From contig JAFKAC010000036.1 of assembly GCA_025766275.1 (NCBI GenBank), positions 62,001 through 126,000 of the forward strand: a stretch of 64,000 bases of DNA, written 5' to 3'. This stretch comes from Lactarius indigo (Eukaryota; Basidiomycota; Agaricomycetes; Russulales; Russulaceae). The translations under genes were made by a program, and so were the position numbers. The notes beneath the pieces are model-generated. The model searched no databases. It was not told the origin of the DNA and saw only the letters and a program-made list of their open reading frames with translations. Below, in pieces: positions 45,901 through 56,600 of this stretch. Position 1 is the first letter of the stretch; every line of letters starts with the position of its first letter.

Positions 45901-46347
45901 TGGTAGTGTTGTGGACATTTTCCCAGTGTGTTGTGCTCACTTAATACACGGAATACGGTTAACTACGGTCACGTGGCCACGCCTTATAGAGCCTGTACCG
46001 CGATAGGGGGGCCTTTCGCTCACAGAGTTAAACTCAGTCTACACCAGCTTGGTCCATGAACTCTCGCAAGAGTCTATTTTCCATTTTTCTAGGCAAACTG
46101 AGTGAGCACTCGCTACTGGTACCCATCAGCGGTCGCCCACACGCCCTGCCGACCGATTCTTCCCTTTCATCCCTTCCAACGAGGACACGCGCATCCCTAA
46201 ACCCCGACTCTAGGAAAATCACTCCTGATCACCGAAAGAAACCGGTGGAGAAACGGGCCCAATGTGCGTCTTAGTTTGAATTCTCGTTTGGATGGTACTG
46301 ACTTATGTAAGAAAGGCGAGAGTCACAGACATGCAACGACGATTGAC

Positions 46348-47727
46348 ATGCTCACAGACAATGTCTTGCTCGATATATTTGACCACGTCAGTCGTCTCGG
46401 AACCGGTCTTCAGGTCCCCGTTTGGAAGTGGCACAGACTGGCGCATGTTTGCCAGAGATGGCGGCAAATCATTTTTGCATCACCCCTCCGCCTCGATCTC
46501 CAACTTCTCTGCACACATGGAAGATCTACCACGAAGGACTTGGGTTGCTGGCCTGCTTTCCCTATTGTCATCGACTATATTTTTTGGCAGGACTTTGCTC
46601 CTAACGGCGGAGACAAAGTCGTTGCTGCACTACAGCACCCCGGCCGTGTACGCCAGCTTAAGCTTATGGTAGAAAGTTCGCTCTGGAGAAAGATGGCCAC
46701 TGTATTGCAGGAGCCATTTCCGACGCTGACTCATCTTTCGATTCTTTCCGATGATAGGGATTTGCCCATCCTTCCTGGTAGATTCATGGGTGGATCCGCA
46801 CCGTGTTTACGGGAAATCCGGCTCAGCAATATTCCCATTCCTACGTTGTCGAACCTCCTTTCCTCCGCAAGCGACCTCGTCAAACTAGAACTCGTCAACA
46901 TACCCCCGACTGGATCCATTTCACCCGCGGCCTTGGTCGCATGTCTGGCAGTGTTGCCCAGGCTCGGTTCTCTTTCCATTGCATTCCAATCGCGGTCTTC
47001 ACGCTCCAATCCGATAAATCTACCTCCAGAGACACGGGTTCTTCCTGTTCTCACCTCCTTCTCATTTAAGGGCGGATGCGCATATCTGGAGGACTTCTTG
47101 GCGCGAATAGACACCCCTGGACTCGACTCGATCGACATAACGTACTCTAATCAGCTTAACTTTCGAGTTCCCCAACTTCCCGAGTTCATTAATCGCTCAG
47201 GTCTCAGACTATCTCGGTTCGGGCGTGCGGAAATTTCCGGCAGCAAGATCATCTCCTTCCGTCTTTCTCGTGAAATTAGTCCAGAGGAGTTTGCTATCAC
47301 GATTCGCATCCCGTCATGTGAAGGGATAGACGAGAGCATTCGACACATGGCTCAAGTGCTCAGCCAAGCTCCGGCCATACTCTCAGATGTGATCCGTCTG
47401 GAGATCAAATCAAATTGGGGGTTTATAGACGACGATATGGACGACATCGAATGGCTAGAACTTTTCCGCCTTTTTACCTCTGTGGAGATACTGCGTGTAT
47501 CTGGGGAGTTCGCGGATAGTGTTGCTCATGCATTTAAAGGCATGACCGTGGAGATTGCCGCCCAGGTATTACCGGCCCTCGATTTGCTCTTCTTGGAGGA
47601 CCAGCTCGCGTGGACCATCAAGAAGATTTTAGCAAATTTCCGGGGTTGTGGTCACACCCTCGCCGTCGTTAGAAAGGAAAGGTCCGGTTCCAAAGGTAAT
47701 GAATCTGAGAATGACCCGTACTGGTAG
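46348..47727 (+). CDS. F-box protein, type B
   Basis: The F-box (MLTDNVLLDIFDHVSRL...WHRLAHVCQRWRQII) is at residues 1-50. A long leucine-rich C-terminal half of the kind common in agaricomycete F-box expansions follows. F-box proteins link substrates to SCF ubiquitin ligases through Skp1. The ATG at 46348 gives 459 residues. The open frame extends upstream, and the repeat at 53100-53470 suggests a spliced N-terminus (intron about 46263-46316, acceptor gaaag before GCGAGAG), so the real start may lie near 46056. The frame is intact to the stop at 47727. Positions 47728-48292 contain nothing identifiable. Confidence 0.8.
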   Translation: MLTDNVLLDIFDHVSRLGTGLQVPVWKWHRLAHVCQRWRQIIFASPLRLDLQLLCTHGRSTTKDLGCWPAFPIVIDYIFWQDFAPNGGDKVVAALQHPGRVRQLKLMVESSLWRKMATVLQEPFPTLTHLSILSDDRDLPILPGRFMGGSAPCLREIRLSNIPIPTLSNLLSSASDLVKLELVNIPPTGSISPAALVACLAVLPRLGSLSIAFQSRSSRSNPINLPPETRVLPVLTSFSFKGGCAYLEDFLARIDTPGLDSIDITYSNQLNFRVPQLPEFINRSGLRLSRFGRAEISGSKIISFRLSREISPEEFAITIRIPSCEGIDESIRHMAQVLSQAPAILSDVIRLEIKSNWGFIDDDMDDIEWLELFRLFTSVEILRVSGEFADSVAHAFKGMTVEIAAQVLPALDLLFLEDQLAWTIKKILANFRGCGHTLAVVRKERSGSKGNESENDPYW

Positions 47728-48292
47728 TGTACGATATAACGCCTCTAAATCTTAACGTAATTTCACATACAGCTGTTTTCATAACATCTGTCGGGTCGCG
47801 ACCATTTTTCGCTTACAGGCGTAGTCTGAATGGGCATCTCGGTGACCATGCCGAATTTTCTTCCCACAAAAATAAATCATAGTAATTGAAAAAGAATTTA
47901 CTTAAAGCAACTTAGTCTCTGCTGACAAAAAATTGATTTCAACGGGAATGGAAGGAATAATCATATTCAAAGTACATATTACAAGACCTAGAGGGGGATT
48001 GGAAACTGCTCAGCACCGTTCGTGCATGCAGCACGAAACTCAAAGGATTGGTGAACAGGAGGACCGAGTCGGATGAGGAGGATCATGTCGACAGGGCAAC
48101 GCTTGGGGCAACATCGCTTCACGTGAGGTGGATTTGTCAACTATCCCACGGTCATCGGACAGCCAGGTGGGTTCAACCCGATGCACCCGTACCAGCGTAG
48201 CCCATAACGCTTCAATTCACCGTGTTCTTTTTGTTCCCTGACCATCTGAGTGACCACCTGCAACCATATATTCACAGACACACATAAAGAAA

Positions 48293-49382
48293 CTAAGGAG
48301 GGACTTGAAGAGGGACCTGGTACCCACAGTGCTTGTACCAGCCCTTTGCGTCGTCTGCTGTGACAGAGTAGACGGCTGCCCAGAATGCATGGTACACATT
48401 GCCATTACCAGACTCGAGATCGGCATTGACGCGAGCACGATTCGCACGCAGCCAGGCCTTGATGGATGAGAATGCGAGTTCGATTGGGTTGAAATCTGGT
48501 GAATATGTGGGGAGGTAAATGAGGCGCGAGCCATGCCCCTCAACCAGTTCACGAATTCCAGCTACCTTGTGAATGGCCGCGTTATCGATGACAAGGACCG
48601 AATTAGGCAGTGGCCATTTGTTCATGCGAGGGAGAAGGCCTTCAACAAATTGACGAAAAATGTCACCAGTAATGGCGTTCTCAACGACTTCAAGGTGCAA
48701 AATGCCGTCCAGGGAAATAGCAGGTAACATCGAGTACTTTTTACCACGATGGAAAAACTCGTAGCGGCATGCACGCTCGCCACGCATAGACCACGCAAAC
48801 GGCCTCCTCAGGGTGAGTCGATTGAAATGGCTCTCATCGGCAAAGACAAGTTGTTCTGGACGGAAATGGGCAGTGATGAGGGCCATATACGCCTCACGGT
48901 CTTGCTCATTACGCTCAAGAGCACAACGTGTGAGCTGTCAACGATGTTGATGAGAATGTTGGGGCCAATAGATTGAAGATGTACGCACCATTTTCCTTGT
49001 GTATCCCATCCTTCGGAGGGAACGCGTAATGGTTGGAAGCGATACCTCAATGCCACACACTTCCTGAAGCGCCACTTGCAGCTCCATGAGTGAAGTGTCG
49101 GGCTGGCGCTCAACAGAATCACAAAGAAACTGTAGCAGTTAGACAACACCCAGAACCCGTATATTGCAGACATACCTTCACTTGAATAGCAGTGAGAATA
49201 CGTGGCCGACCATTGTTGATTGGTGGTGGTGAAGATACCACTCCTATCCTGCGATGTGTGCTGCGGTATCTCTCGAGCGACCGTATACTGATTCCAGTGA
49301 GCTCATGGATTTCTGAGTCACGCAGTCCCCGATGTGACATTGATAAGGCCAACTCCTTAATGTCATTGGAGTACCGGACCAT
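48293..49382 (-). CDS. Tc1/mariner-type transposase, apparently intact
   Basis: Three exons, 49382-49176, 49129-48989 and 48934-48293, join in phase 0 to give about 329 residues, the usual family size. The N-terminal helix-turn-helix region is SEIHELTGISIRSLERY, then a second DNA-binding part (ELQVALQEVCGIEVSLPTIT). The DDE domain has FADESHFN, VIDNAAIH and the C-terminal acidic residue in FNPIELAFSSIK. Introns are 46 and 54 nt with GT-AG ends. It would excise and reinsert its element at TA sites. I could not identify the terminal inverted repeats, so the element limits are unknown. It lies between F-box units 1 and 2. Confidence 0.85.
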
Positions 49383-49504
49383 TGTCGAGGGTTTGGAAGG
49401 GACGACAATGGAAGGGAGTAAGCTGCCGAGCATGACAACGGAGATAACTATTCTATAACCCCAATTCTGTATGATAACCCAATTCTCCTGTCCACTTAAC
49501 TACG

Positions 49505-49566
49505 AACCCCGCTCATGAGTTTTGGATGACCGCTGGGCTACGCGAAAACTGACCCGCCATATGTTA
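49505..49566 (-). mobile_element. SINE-like head, second copy
   Basis: The minus strand reads catatggcgggtcag, ttttcgcgtagccc and agcggtc, nearly identical to 32095-32050. A ggggttcgtagtt B-box-like motif follows. No A tail or target duplication is visible, so this is a fragment. Confidence 0.45.
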
Positions 49567-49848
49567 TGAAAACAGCTGTAGGAGACACCAGTGGCGAAAT
49601 ACAGAAAACCAAAAAAAAAAAAAAGTATTATCTTAGGCCTCACGTGAGTGCCGCCGATAATACGAATGTAGCTGGCCCTATTAGTAGACTGAATACCGCA
49701 CGAGCCTTTTGCAACGTATTTTTCCCTTCGATTTTATTTGGGAGTCTCGATACTTTGAAATTAGTGGTACGCGCGGACCCTTGCGCGGACCCTCATTAAG
49801 ACCTCAATCCGAAAACCGACTACTTCACTTTACTCAACGGTCGAAAAA

Positions 49849-50244
49849 ATGCGACCAGAGCTCAACAATGTCCTCCAATGCCTCTCCACCAATGGCTACT
49901 CGGTGTTCTCACTGATCGATGACATTTTTGTGCAGGGCTGTAACCAGGAAGACCCAAGGATCAAGTTAATACGGGAAGAGCTGGAGCGCGACGCTGCGAA
50001 TATATGCGCTCTCCTTCTCAACCACAACCCCACATCTGTATCCGTGTGGGCCCTTGGTTTTTCCCAGGCGACGATGATGGCGCTCACCTCGTGGAACAAT
50101 AACGTCGTTTCCCCTGGTTTGTCCCCTGGAATAGCTTGGACATCGACGGGTGGCCCTGAAAGATTCCTGAATATGGGAAGGGTTCTATGTATGTGTTCTG
50201 GTTCTAGATTGTGGCGTGAAATAAGTACTGAGTTGCGTGCATAG
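49849..50244 (+). CDS. Small conserved ORF upstream of F-box gene (unit 2)
   Basis: It has 131 codons and starts MRPELNNVLQCLSTNGYSVF. It is about three-quarters identical at the protein level to 54250-54666. Shared segments are SLIDDI, GCNQEDPRIKL and STGGPERFLNMG. It ends 20 bp before the F-box ATG at 50265. No domain recognised. It might be a separate protein or an upstream exon of the F-box gene; I found no clean splice join. Confidence 0.55.
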   Translation: MRPELNNVLQCLSTNGYSVFSLIDDIFVQGCNQEDPRIKLIREELERDAANICALLLNHNPTSVSVWALGFSQATMMALTSWNNNVVSPGLSPGIAWTSTGGPERFLNMGRVLCMCSGSRLWREISTELRA

Positions 50245-50264
50245 TCAAGAATTATAGAAATGGG

Positions 50265-51710
50265 ATGACAATCAACAGGCTCCCAGACAATGTCTTTCTG
50301 GAAATATTCGATTTCTGTCTCCACGACCCCAATACGTATACGACTGGAGTTATTCAACACACAAGGAAATGGCAAATTTTAATACACGTCTGCCAGAGAT
50401 GGCGAAGAATCATATTTGAATCACCACGCCGTCTTGATCTGTACCTTGGCTGCTCAGACGGAATACCTGTCAGGCGGAATCTAGGTTTCTGGCCAGTCGC
50501 CTTGCCTCTCGCCATTGACTACTTTTGTTCGCGCCGTCTCACTCCTCAAGACGAAGATAGTATCATTTATGCACTCAGGCGCACCAGTCGTATTGGCCGA
50601 ATTGATATTCGTGCACCAGGCCCACTTCTGGGAAAGGTGACCACTGTGATGCAGAAGTCATTTCCTATGCTGACACATCTGGACCTTGCCCATTCATGGG
50701 ATCTCGAGCCTATTGCTATGCCACCGCCAGTCATTCCCGAGAGATTCCTGGGTGGATCTGCCCCACGTCTACAATCTTTCCGCTTAGGCGTTTCTTTCCC
50801 ACAATTGCCAACACTCCTTCTGTCAGCTCATAACCTCATCATCCTCAAAGTCGAGGATATATTCCAGATTGGTTACATTTCACCAGAGGCTATGGTCGGA
50901 AGTCTGGCGGTGTTGACCAGGCTCAGAACCCTTTCCATTACATTCGACGAGAGGACATCATCTCCCTCAAGTGAAAGGACAGATCGTCGGGGTCCCTCAG
51001 TGCGAATCACCCTCCCCGCTCTCACTGCATTTAAGTACAAAGGCCATAGCAAGTACTTGGAGGACTTCTTGGCCCAAATTGATACACCTCAACTCGATGA
51101 CCTAAGAATAGAATACTTCAGTTCTTACGAGATTCAGGCTACTCAACTTACTTGCTTCCTCGATCGCACAGAAAATCTCAGGCTTGACCAGTTCGACCGA
51201 GCGCGAGTAACCTTTTACTATTATATTATCCAATTCGAACTCGATTCAAACGGTCCGCAAGGGAAACGCCGCCAAGCGCGTCTTACTCTGGAAATCTTGG
51301 ACCAAGGATGGTTAGACATGCAAGTTCCGTGCGTTGCCCGGGTCCTTGGTCAACTTATCCCTACGTTCTCCAACGTGGATCATCTAGATGCCCACGGAGA
51401 TAATGTAGAACCGACGGAAATGGACGTCGCCAACTGGCTGCCATTCTTCCGCCTATTTCCTGCTGTGGAAACGTTGCATTTGTCTGGGGGAGTGGCAGCG
51501 TATGCTGTTTCTGCACTCGAAGACACCGCCAACTCGGAAGAGATGGTCACCGATGTGTTCCCAGAGCTCTATCTGATATGGTTAGACGAGATGGATAACG
51601 AGGATTGCGATGAGCCAGTGGGATCCATAGAGCGGTTCCTCGCTATGCGCCAGCTCACCGGTTTCCCGGTAACCGTCGTCGACACGGAAAATGAGTTCTA
51701 TCGGAGTTAG
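50265..51710 (+). CDS. F-box protein, type A (unit 2)
   Basis: It has 481 codons with no intron needed. The F-box is at residues 1-48 (MTINRLPDNVFLEIFDFC...WQILIHVCQRWRRIIFESP). A long Leu-rich region follows, with conserved HLDAHGDNV and WLPFFRLFPAVETLHLSGG near the C-terminus. The role is probably substrate recognition in an SCF ubiquitin ligase. It is closely related to 54663-56150 and to the fragment at 43594-44560, so it belongs to a locally amplified family. Confidence 0.85.
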   Translation: MTINRLPDNVFLEIFDFCLHDPNTYTTGVIQHTRKWQILIHVCQRWRRIIFESPRRLDLYLGCSDGIPVRRNLGFWPVALPLAIDYFCSRRLTPQDEDSIIYALRRTSRIGRIDIRAPGPLLGKVTTVMQKSFPMLTHLDLAHSWDLEPIAMPPPVIPERFLGGSAPRLQSFRLGVSFPQLPTLLLSAHNLIILKVEDIFQIGYISPEAMVGSLAVLTRLRTLSITFDERTSSPSSERTDRRGPSVRITLPALTAFKYKGHSKYLEDFLAQIDTPQLDDLRIEYFSSYEIQATQLTCFLDRTENLRLDQFDRARVTFYYYIIQFELDSNGPQGKRRQARLTLEILDQGWLDMQVPCVARVLGQLIPTFSNVDHLDAHGDNVEPTEMDVANWLPFFRLFPAVETLHLSGGVAAYAVSALEDTANSEEMVTDVFPELYLIWLDEMDNEDCDEPVGSIERFLAMRQLTGFPVTVVDTENEFYRS

Positions 51711-51829
51711 GAGAAATGGAGTTAGGAGAATATTTCGTGGTGTTCGTCCCTTTAGTTGCTGTAATTTGATCGAAATGGTCCTAGCCTTTATCGAGAGCTT
51801 CGTCTTCAAGTTGTACGATTCACGTGGAG

Positions 51830-53040
51830 ATGATGGATGATACGCGAAATAAATGTTGAACTCGGAGACCCGCACAAGTAGTATGGGTGATGACAACAAC
51901 AGAGCTGCGTAGTTTATCCTACACCCCAAGTGCTCAGCAGGTGCCGGTGTACGGGAGTCGCGGTGTGAATCGCGCGATGGTGCCGAATCGGACTCGGAGG
52001 AACAAAGAGGGTCTCGCCCTTTAGTCACGGGCTTTCCAGTGGTGCGAAATTTCACCAGGATTGACCATCGACACGTAGTTTCACCTTCCGAGCAGTCAGA
52101 ACCGGATACTGGTAGACCCGAGCCAGATGTTGAAATGTGCAGTGCTCACGTGATGCGAGTTTCGGTACCGTGTACAGTTTGAGTAATTTGAGTTTGTGTC
52201 TCTTTCCCTGCCGTCACCACCATCGAATTGGACGGGAATATATTCCCCATATTCTGTGCACATTTCACGTACCTGTTGACAGGCTACTCCACTGTCCGTC
52301 CATCCTCGGTGACACCCTGTATGACTCTGAGACTGAGCCGGACCAACTATATGCACCATGCGACTGCCTGCGGCTCCACGTAGATGCAGATATTGCAACT
52401 GTGTTCTCCGTCTAGTTCTTAAGGTTAGTTATCACTCTGATGTGCTAAGATATGTAATGACGCGTCGAGCAGCGTAGAACGGAGACACCAAAGGTCGACA
52501 CTCCGTTATGACCGACATGGCACCATATATAGCGAAGTGGCATCCATGCATGGGGACTATACAGAACGGAAGCACAGTATGACTAGTACATGCTTATCTC
52601 GGCTACGAGGGCCATCTCGACAAAGGGGACTACAGCTGTGCGTACTTCAGGATGATGCGCACCGGTATTTCTTCCCACTCATCCAGGAAACCTCCTCAGC
52701 ACCCCCTTGACGACAAGGTGACAGACGGGACGTTATCCCGCGTGTGCATATTATCCGGACTTTGTGAAAGGTGTTCTACATGAAAGGGGGCGGGTCAAAG
52801 TCAATGATAGGGCGAAGCTGTCAGCAAATGTGAAGCGCCTGTGAGAAAAGCACGTGAGAAGGAACTGGGCGGGGAGGCCTCAAACTCACTCCATACAATG
52901 ATTGGCAAGTAGGACTGAGTACGTTCTCATTTCTGTATGCGTTCGGATATGTTTATGCCATTCCTCAAGAAGGCCAGAAGGTGCATGCTAGCGCAACTGA
53001 ATCTGAATGTGACACGATACTATCCGGAGTAAGTTATTAC
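51830..53040. repeat. Duplicated spacer of the F-box array, copy 2
   Basis: It is homologous to 44640-45900, for example gtgcatgctagcgcaactgaat at about 52980. No conserved open frame. Confidence 0.5.
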
Positions 53041-53099
53041 AGTAGTCGTCATGGACGTGTTCCATTCGCAACTACACGGTCACAACTCATAGAATGTAC

Positions 53100-53960
53100 C
53101 AGTATCAGAGTAGCCTTCCGTCCACTGAGTTGAACCCAGCCTACGTCCGCATCGTCGATGAGCTCTCGCAGGTGAGTCTATGGACTTTGTTTTACCCTAT
53201 TTCCAAAAGACCGACTGATCACTCGCTACTAATCCCCATCAGCGATCGCCCACACACCCTGCCAAGCGATTCTCCCCTTCCGTCCCTTCCAATGTGGACG
53301 GGTGCCTCCCCAAACCCCGACACTAGGAAGATCATTCCGGATCACCAACAGGGACGGGTGGAGAAACGGGCCCAATAGGTGCCTTAATTCGAATTCTCGT
53401 TTGGACTCTTGTTGGGGCGAGTACTGACTTGTGTAAGATAGGCGAGAGACATGCAACGACGATCGACATGGTGAATGCGCATATTTGGAAGACTTCATGG
53501 CCCAAATCGACGCCCCTCGATCTACATAGCGTACTCCAATCGGCTTGACTTTCGAGTCCCCCAATTTTCCGAATTCATCAATCGCTCAGATCTCAAGTTA
53601 TCTCGGGCTGTGCGTACAGAAATTCCCGATAGCGAGATGACCTCTTTTCCCGTCAAGTCGATCCAGAGTTTGCTATTAGGATCCACATCTCGTCGTGCGA
53701 AGGGATAGACGAGGGTGTTCAGCACATGGCTCAACTGCTCACCCAAGCTTCGGCCATGCTCTCAGTTGTGGTCGGTTTGGAGATCAAAGCGGTATCAGAT
53801 TGACAATTTATAGACGGCGATTTGGACGACATCGAATGGGTCGAACTCTTCCGCCCATTTATTGCTATGGGGACGCTGTAGCGTGTCTGGGAGTTCGCGG
53901 ATAGCGTTGCTCTTGCATTTAAAGGTATGACCGTGGAGATTACTACCCAGGTATTTCCTG
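53100..53960 (+). pseudogene. F-box type B gene with large internal deletion
   Basis: The 5' end (53100-53470) matches 46020-46350, including the intron donor gcag/gtgagt and acceptor catcag. After ATCGACATG at about 53468 it jumps to sequence equivalent to 47083, losing the F-box and about 730 bp. The remainder (FRVPQFSEFINRSDL, then shifted frames) matches 47150-47560 with frame changes and a TGA near 53802. It completes unit 2 of the array. Positions 53961-54249 hold only flank. Confidence 0.75.
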
Positions 53961-54249
53961 CCGTTGACTTGCTCAGTGGATATTTGACTGGGAGGTCTTT
54001 GCCACGCTTGTTGCCACGTTTTCTCCCCTTCGACCATATAAACTATGTCCATTTTTAGCTTTTAGAAAATTAATCAATTATTTTGGGAATCTCAATATGG
54101 ATCCCAATATCTCAATACTTATGTAAGTTGGTCGCGCGAACGTTAGTGGGTCAGTAGTTGAGTGGGTTTAATTCCTTCTACCTGAGCCCGAGAGTCCCAT
54201 TCCAAAAAGCGGATATATTACACCTTTATTCTACTCAACGGTTAACAAA

Positions 54250-54666
54250 ATGCGCCCAGAGCTCAACGATGTCCTCCAATGCCTCTCCACCAATGGCTAC
54301 TCAGTGTTCTCACTAATCGACGACATTCTTACGCAGGGTTGTAACCAGGAAGACCCAAGGATCAAGCTATTACGAGAAGGGGTAGAGCGCGACGCTGCGA
54401 GGATATGCAGTCGCCTTCACAACTACAACCCGGCAGCTGCCTCTGTAGCTGCGTGGGCCCTTGGTTCTGCGCAGGCCACGACGACGACACTCCCACTGCG
54501 GGACAATAATGTCATTTCCCCTGGCCTATCCCCTGGAATGGCTTTGAGATCGACGGGTGGCCCTGAAAGATTCCTGAATATGGGAAATGTTCTGTGTATG
54601 TGTTTGGCTTCTAGATTATGGGGCGCAACCAGTGCTGAATTGCGTGCACAGACAAAAATTACGTGA
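54250..54666 (+). CDS. Small conserved ORF upstream of F-box gene (unit 3)
   Basis: It has 138 codons and starts MRPELNDVLQCLSTNGYSVF, parallel to 49849-50244. It ends with TGA overlapping the first codons of the F-box frame (54663). Most differences from its partner keep the reading frame, including in-frame insertions (AAASVAAWAL), which favours coding. Confidence 0.55.
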   Translation: MRPELNDVLQCLSTNGYSVFSLIDDILTQGCNQEDPRIKLLREGVERDAARICSRLHNYNPAAASVAAWALGSAQATTTTLPLRDNNVISPGLSPGMALRSTGGPERFLNMGNVLCMCLASRLWGATSAELRAQTKIT

Positions 54667-56150
54667 CAATCAACGTGTTCCCAGACAATGTGTTCCTGGA
54701 CATATTCGACTTCTGTCTACGCGGCTCCACAAGCTCCACTATGTCTATGGCTGGAGTTATTCAACGCACTCGAAAATGGCTAATTCTCATACATGTCTGT
54801 CAGAGATGGCGAAGAATCATATTTGAATCTCCACGCCGCCTCGATCTGCACCTTAGCTGCTCATACGGAACACCTGTCAGGCGGAATCTACATTCCTGGC
54901 CGATCACCTTGCCTCTCGCCATCTACTACACCTCCGATCCCTCCCACCTTACTCCTGAGGATGAAGATTGTATGATTCATGCACTTAAGCGCGCCACCCG
55001 TGTACAATGTATCGACATTCTCGTACCAGGCCCGCTGTTGAGAAAAGTGACCACTATCATGCAGAAGTCATTTCCTGTGCTGACACATCTGGGCCTTGCG
55101 GATTCGTCGGACTTTGATGAATTGCTAGCCCCTTTAATCCCCGGAGCTGGAGGTTTGCCACCGGCCATTCCTGGGAGATTTTTGGGTGGATCTGCCCCAC
55201 ACCTACAAGATTTCCGTTTAGAACGTGTTCCCTTCCCACAATTGCCAACCTTTCTTTTGTCAACTCGTAATCTCATTAATCTCAAAGTCGAGAATATGTG
55301 CCAAAATGGTTATATTTCACCGGAGGATATGGTCGGAGGTCTGGCCGTGTTGACCAAGCTCAGAACCCTTTCCATCACATTCTACGAGGGGACAATGTAT
55401 CCCTCTGATCAAAGGAGGGATCGTCTGGATCCCCCAATGCGAAGCACCCTTCCTGCTCTCACCGCGTTTCATTACAAAGGTCATAGCAAGTACCTGGAGG
55501 ACTTGGCCCAAATTGATACACCTCGAATCGATGACCTCAGAATAGAATTCTTCACACATGAGTTTCAAGCTACCCAACTTTCTCGCTTCCTCAATCGCAC
55601 AGAAACCCTCAAGTTTGACCAGTTCAACAGAGCGCGAGTAAACATTTACTATAATATGTTCAATGTAGAACTTTGTTCAAGTTCTCTGCAAGGGAAATGC
55701 CGTCAAGCACGTCTCACTCTGGAGCTCGTGGACCAAGAATCATTACATTTTCAAGTTCTGTGCATTACCGATATTCTTGATCAACTTATCCCTATATCTT
55801 CCCACGTGGAACATCTGGACGCCCACGGGGATCATGTAGATTCGAGCGAAATTGCTGACTGGCTTCCATTCTTCCGCCTGTTTCCTGCTGTGGAAACGTT
55901 GCATTTATCCGGGGGGGTTGCAACGTATATCGTTTCTGCGCTCGAAGACACCGCCAACTCGGAGGAGATGTTCTCTGATGTGTTTCCACAGCTCCACCTG
56001 ATATGGTTGGACGATATGCATAATATGGACTGCGACAAGCCAGTGGGATCCATAGATGGGTTCCTCGCTATGCGCCAGCGTACCGGCTCCCCAGTAACCG
56101 TCGTCGACACAGAAGACGGGTTCCATCGGAGTTATGAGAAAATCTCGTAG
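54663..56150 (+). CDS. F-box protein, type A (unit 3)
   Basis: The 495-codon frame begins GTGACAATCAACGTG where the unit 2 gene has ATGACAATCAAC, so the original start is lost. The next in-frame ATG is inside the F-box region (near 54741). The F-box is FPDNVFLDIFDFCLRG...WLILIHVCQRWRRIIFESP. Later conserved parts include EHLDAHGDHV and WLPFFRLFPAVETLHLSGG. Unless an upstream exon supplies a start, the protein would lack part of the F-box. Confidence 0.75.
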   Translation: MTINVFPDNVFLDIFDFCLRGSTSSTMSMAGVIQRTRKWLILIHVCQRWRRIIFESPRRLDLHLSCSYGTPVRRNLHSWPITLPLAIYYTSDPSHLTPEDEDCMIHALKRATRVQCIDILVPGPLLRKVTTIMQKSFPVLTHLGLADSSDFDELLAPLIPGAGGLPPAIPGRFLGGSAPHLQDFRLERVPFPQLPTFLLSTRNLINLKVENMCQNGYISPEDMVGGLAVLTKLRTLSITFYEGTMYPSDQRRDRLDPPMRSTLPALTAFHYKGHSKYLEDLAQIDTPRIDDLRIEFFTHEFQATQLSRFLNRTETLKFDQFNRARVNIYYNMFNVELCSSSLQGKCRQARLTLELVDQESLHFQVLCITDILDQLIPISSHVEHLDAHGDHVDSSEIADWLPFFRLFPAVETLHLSGGVATYIVSALEDTANSEEMFSDVFPQLHLIWLDDMHNMDCDKPVGSIDGFLAMRQRTGSPVTVVDTEDGFHRSYEKIS

Positions 56151-56179
56151 CGTTTACCCCTTTAGTTGTTTTTCTCTTA

Positions 56180-56600
56180 GCCTTCATCCTGTTGTATCAC
56201 GTAGGAGATGGTGGATGATACGCGGAATTAATCCTACACTATACTCAGCAGGTGCCAGTCTGCGGAAGTCATGACGCGCATTGTGGCGCTGACTCAGAGG
56301 AACCGACAGCGCTTCCCCCTCGGGACCGGGCTTGCCAGTCAGGCGGTCACGGTCACCCAGATTGTCCGTCGACGAGAATTTTCACCTCCCGAGTTATTGC
56401 TCGACGAGTAAGTCATGACTCAGAATCGGATGGCAGACCAAGCGATGCGCTCACGTGATGCGATTGCACGTGGAATACTTCGCCGACGAAAAACAGAACA
56501 CCAAAAAAGTACTTGCTTTATTAGGCTGTGCTGTACACGAGTGCCACTTGTGAGTGCTGCCGAAAATACGACTAACTTGTAACTGGCCCAGCCCTGGAAT
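56180..56600. repeat. Partial spacer of the F-box array, copy 3
   Basis: It resembles 44720-44850 (gtcacggtcacccggat, cccgagtt.ttgctcgacgagta) and, at 56480-56590, resembles 49590-49680 (accaaaaaa...gtgccgcc-like segment). No gene. Confidence 0.45.

Noticed and set aside
48000..48290. Candidate left terminal repeat for the Tc1 element (ggacagccaggtgggttc against gtggacaggagaattggg at the right)
   Set aside because: The match is short and gapped, and lacks a TA duplication at the predicted points.
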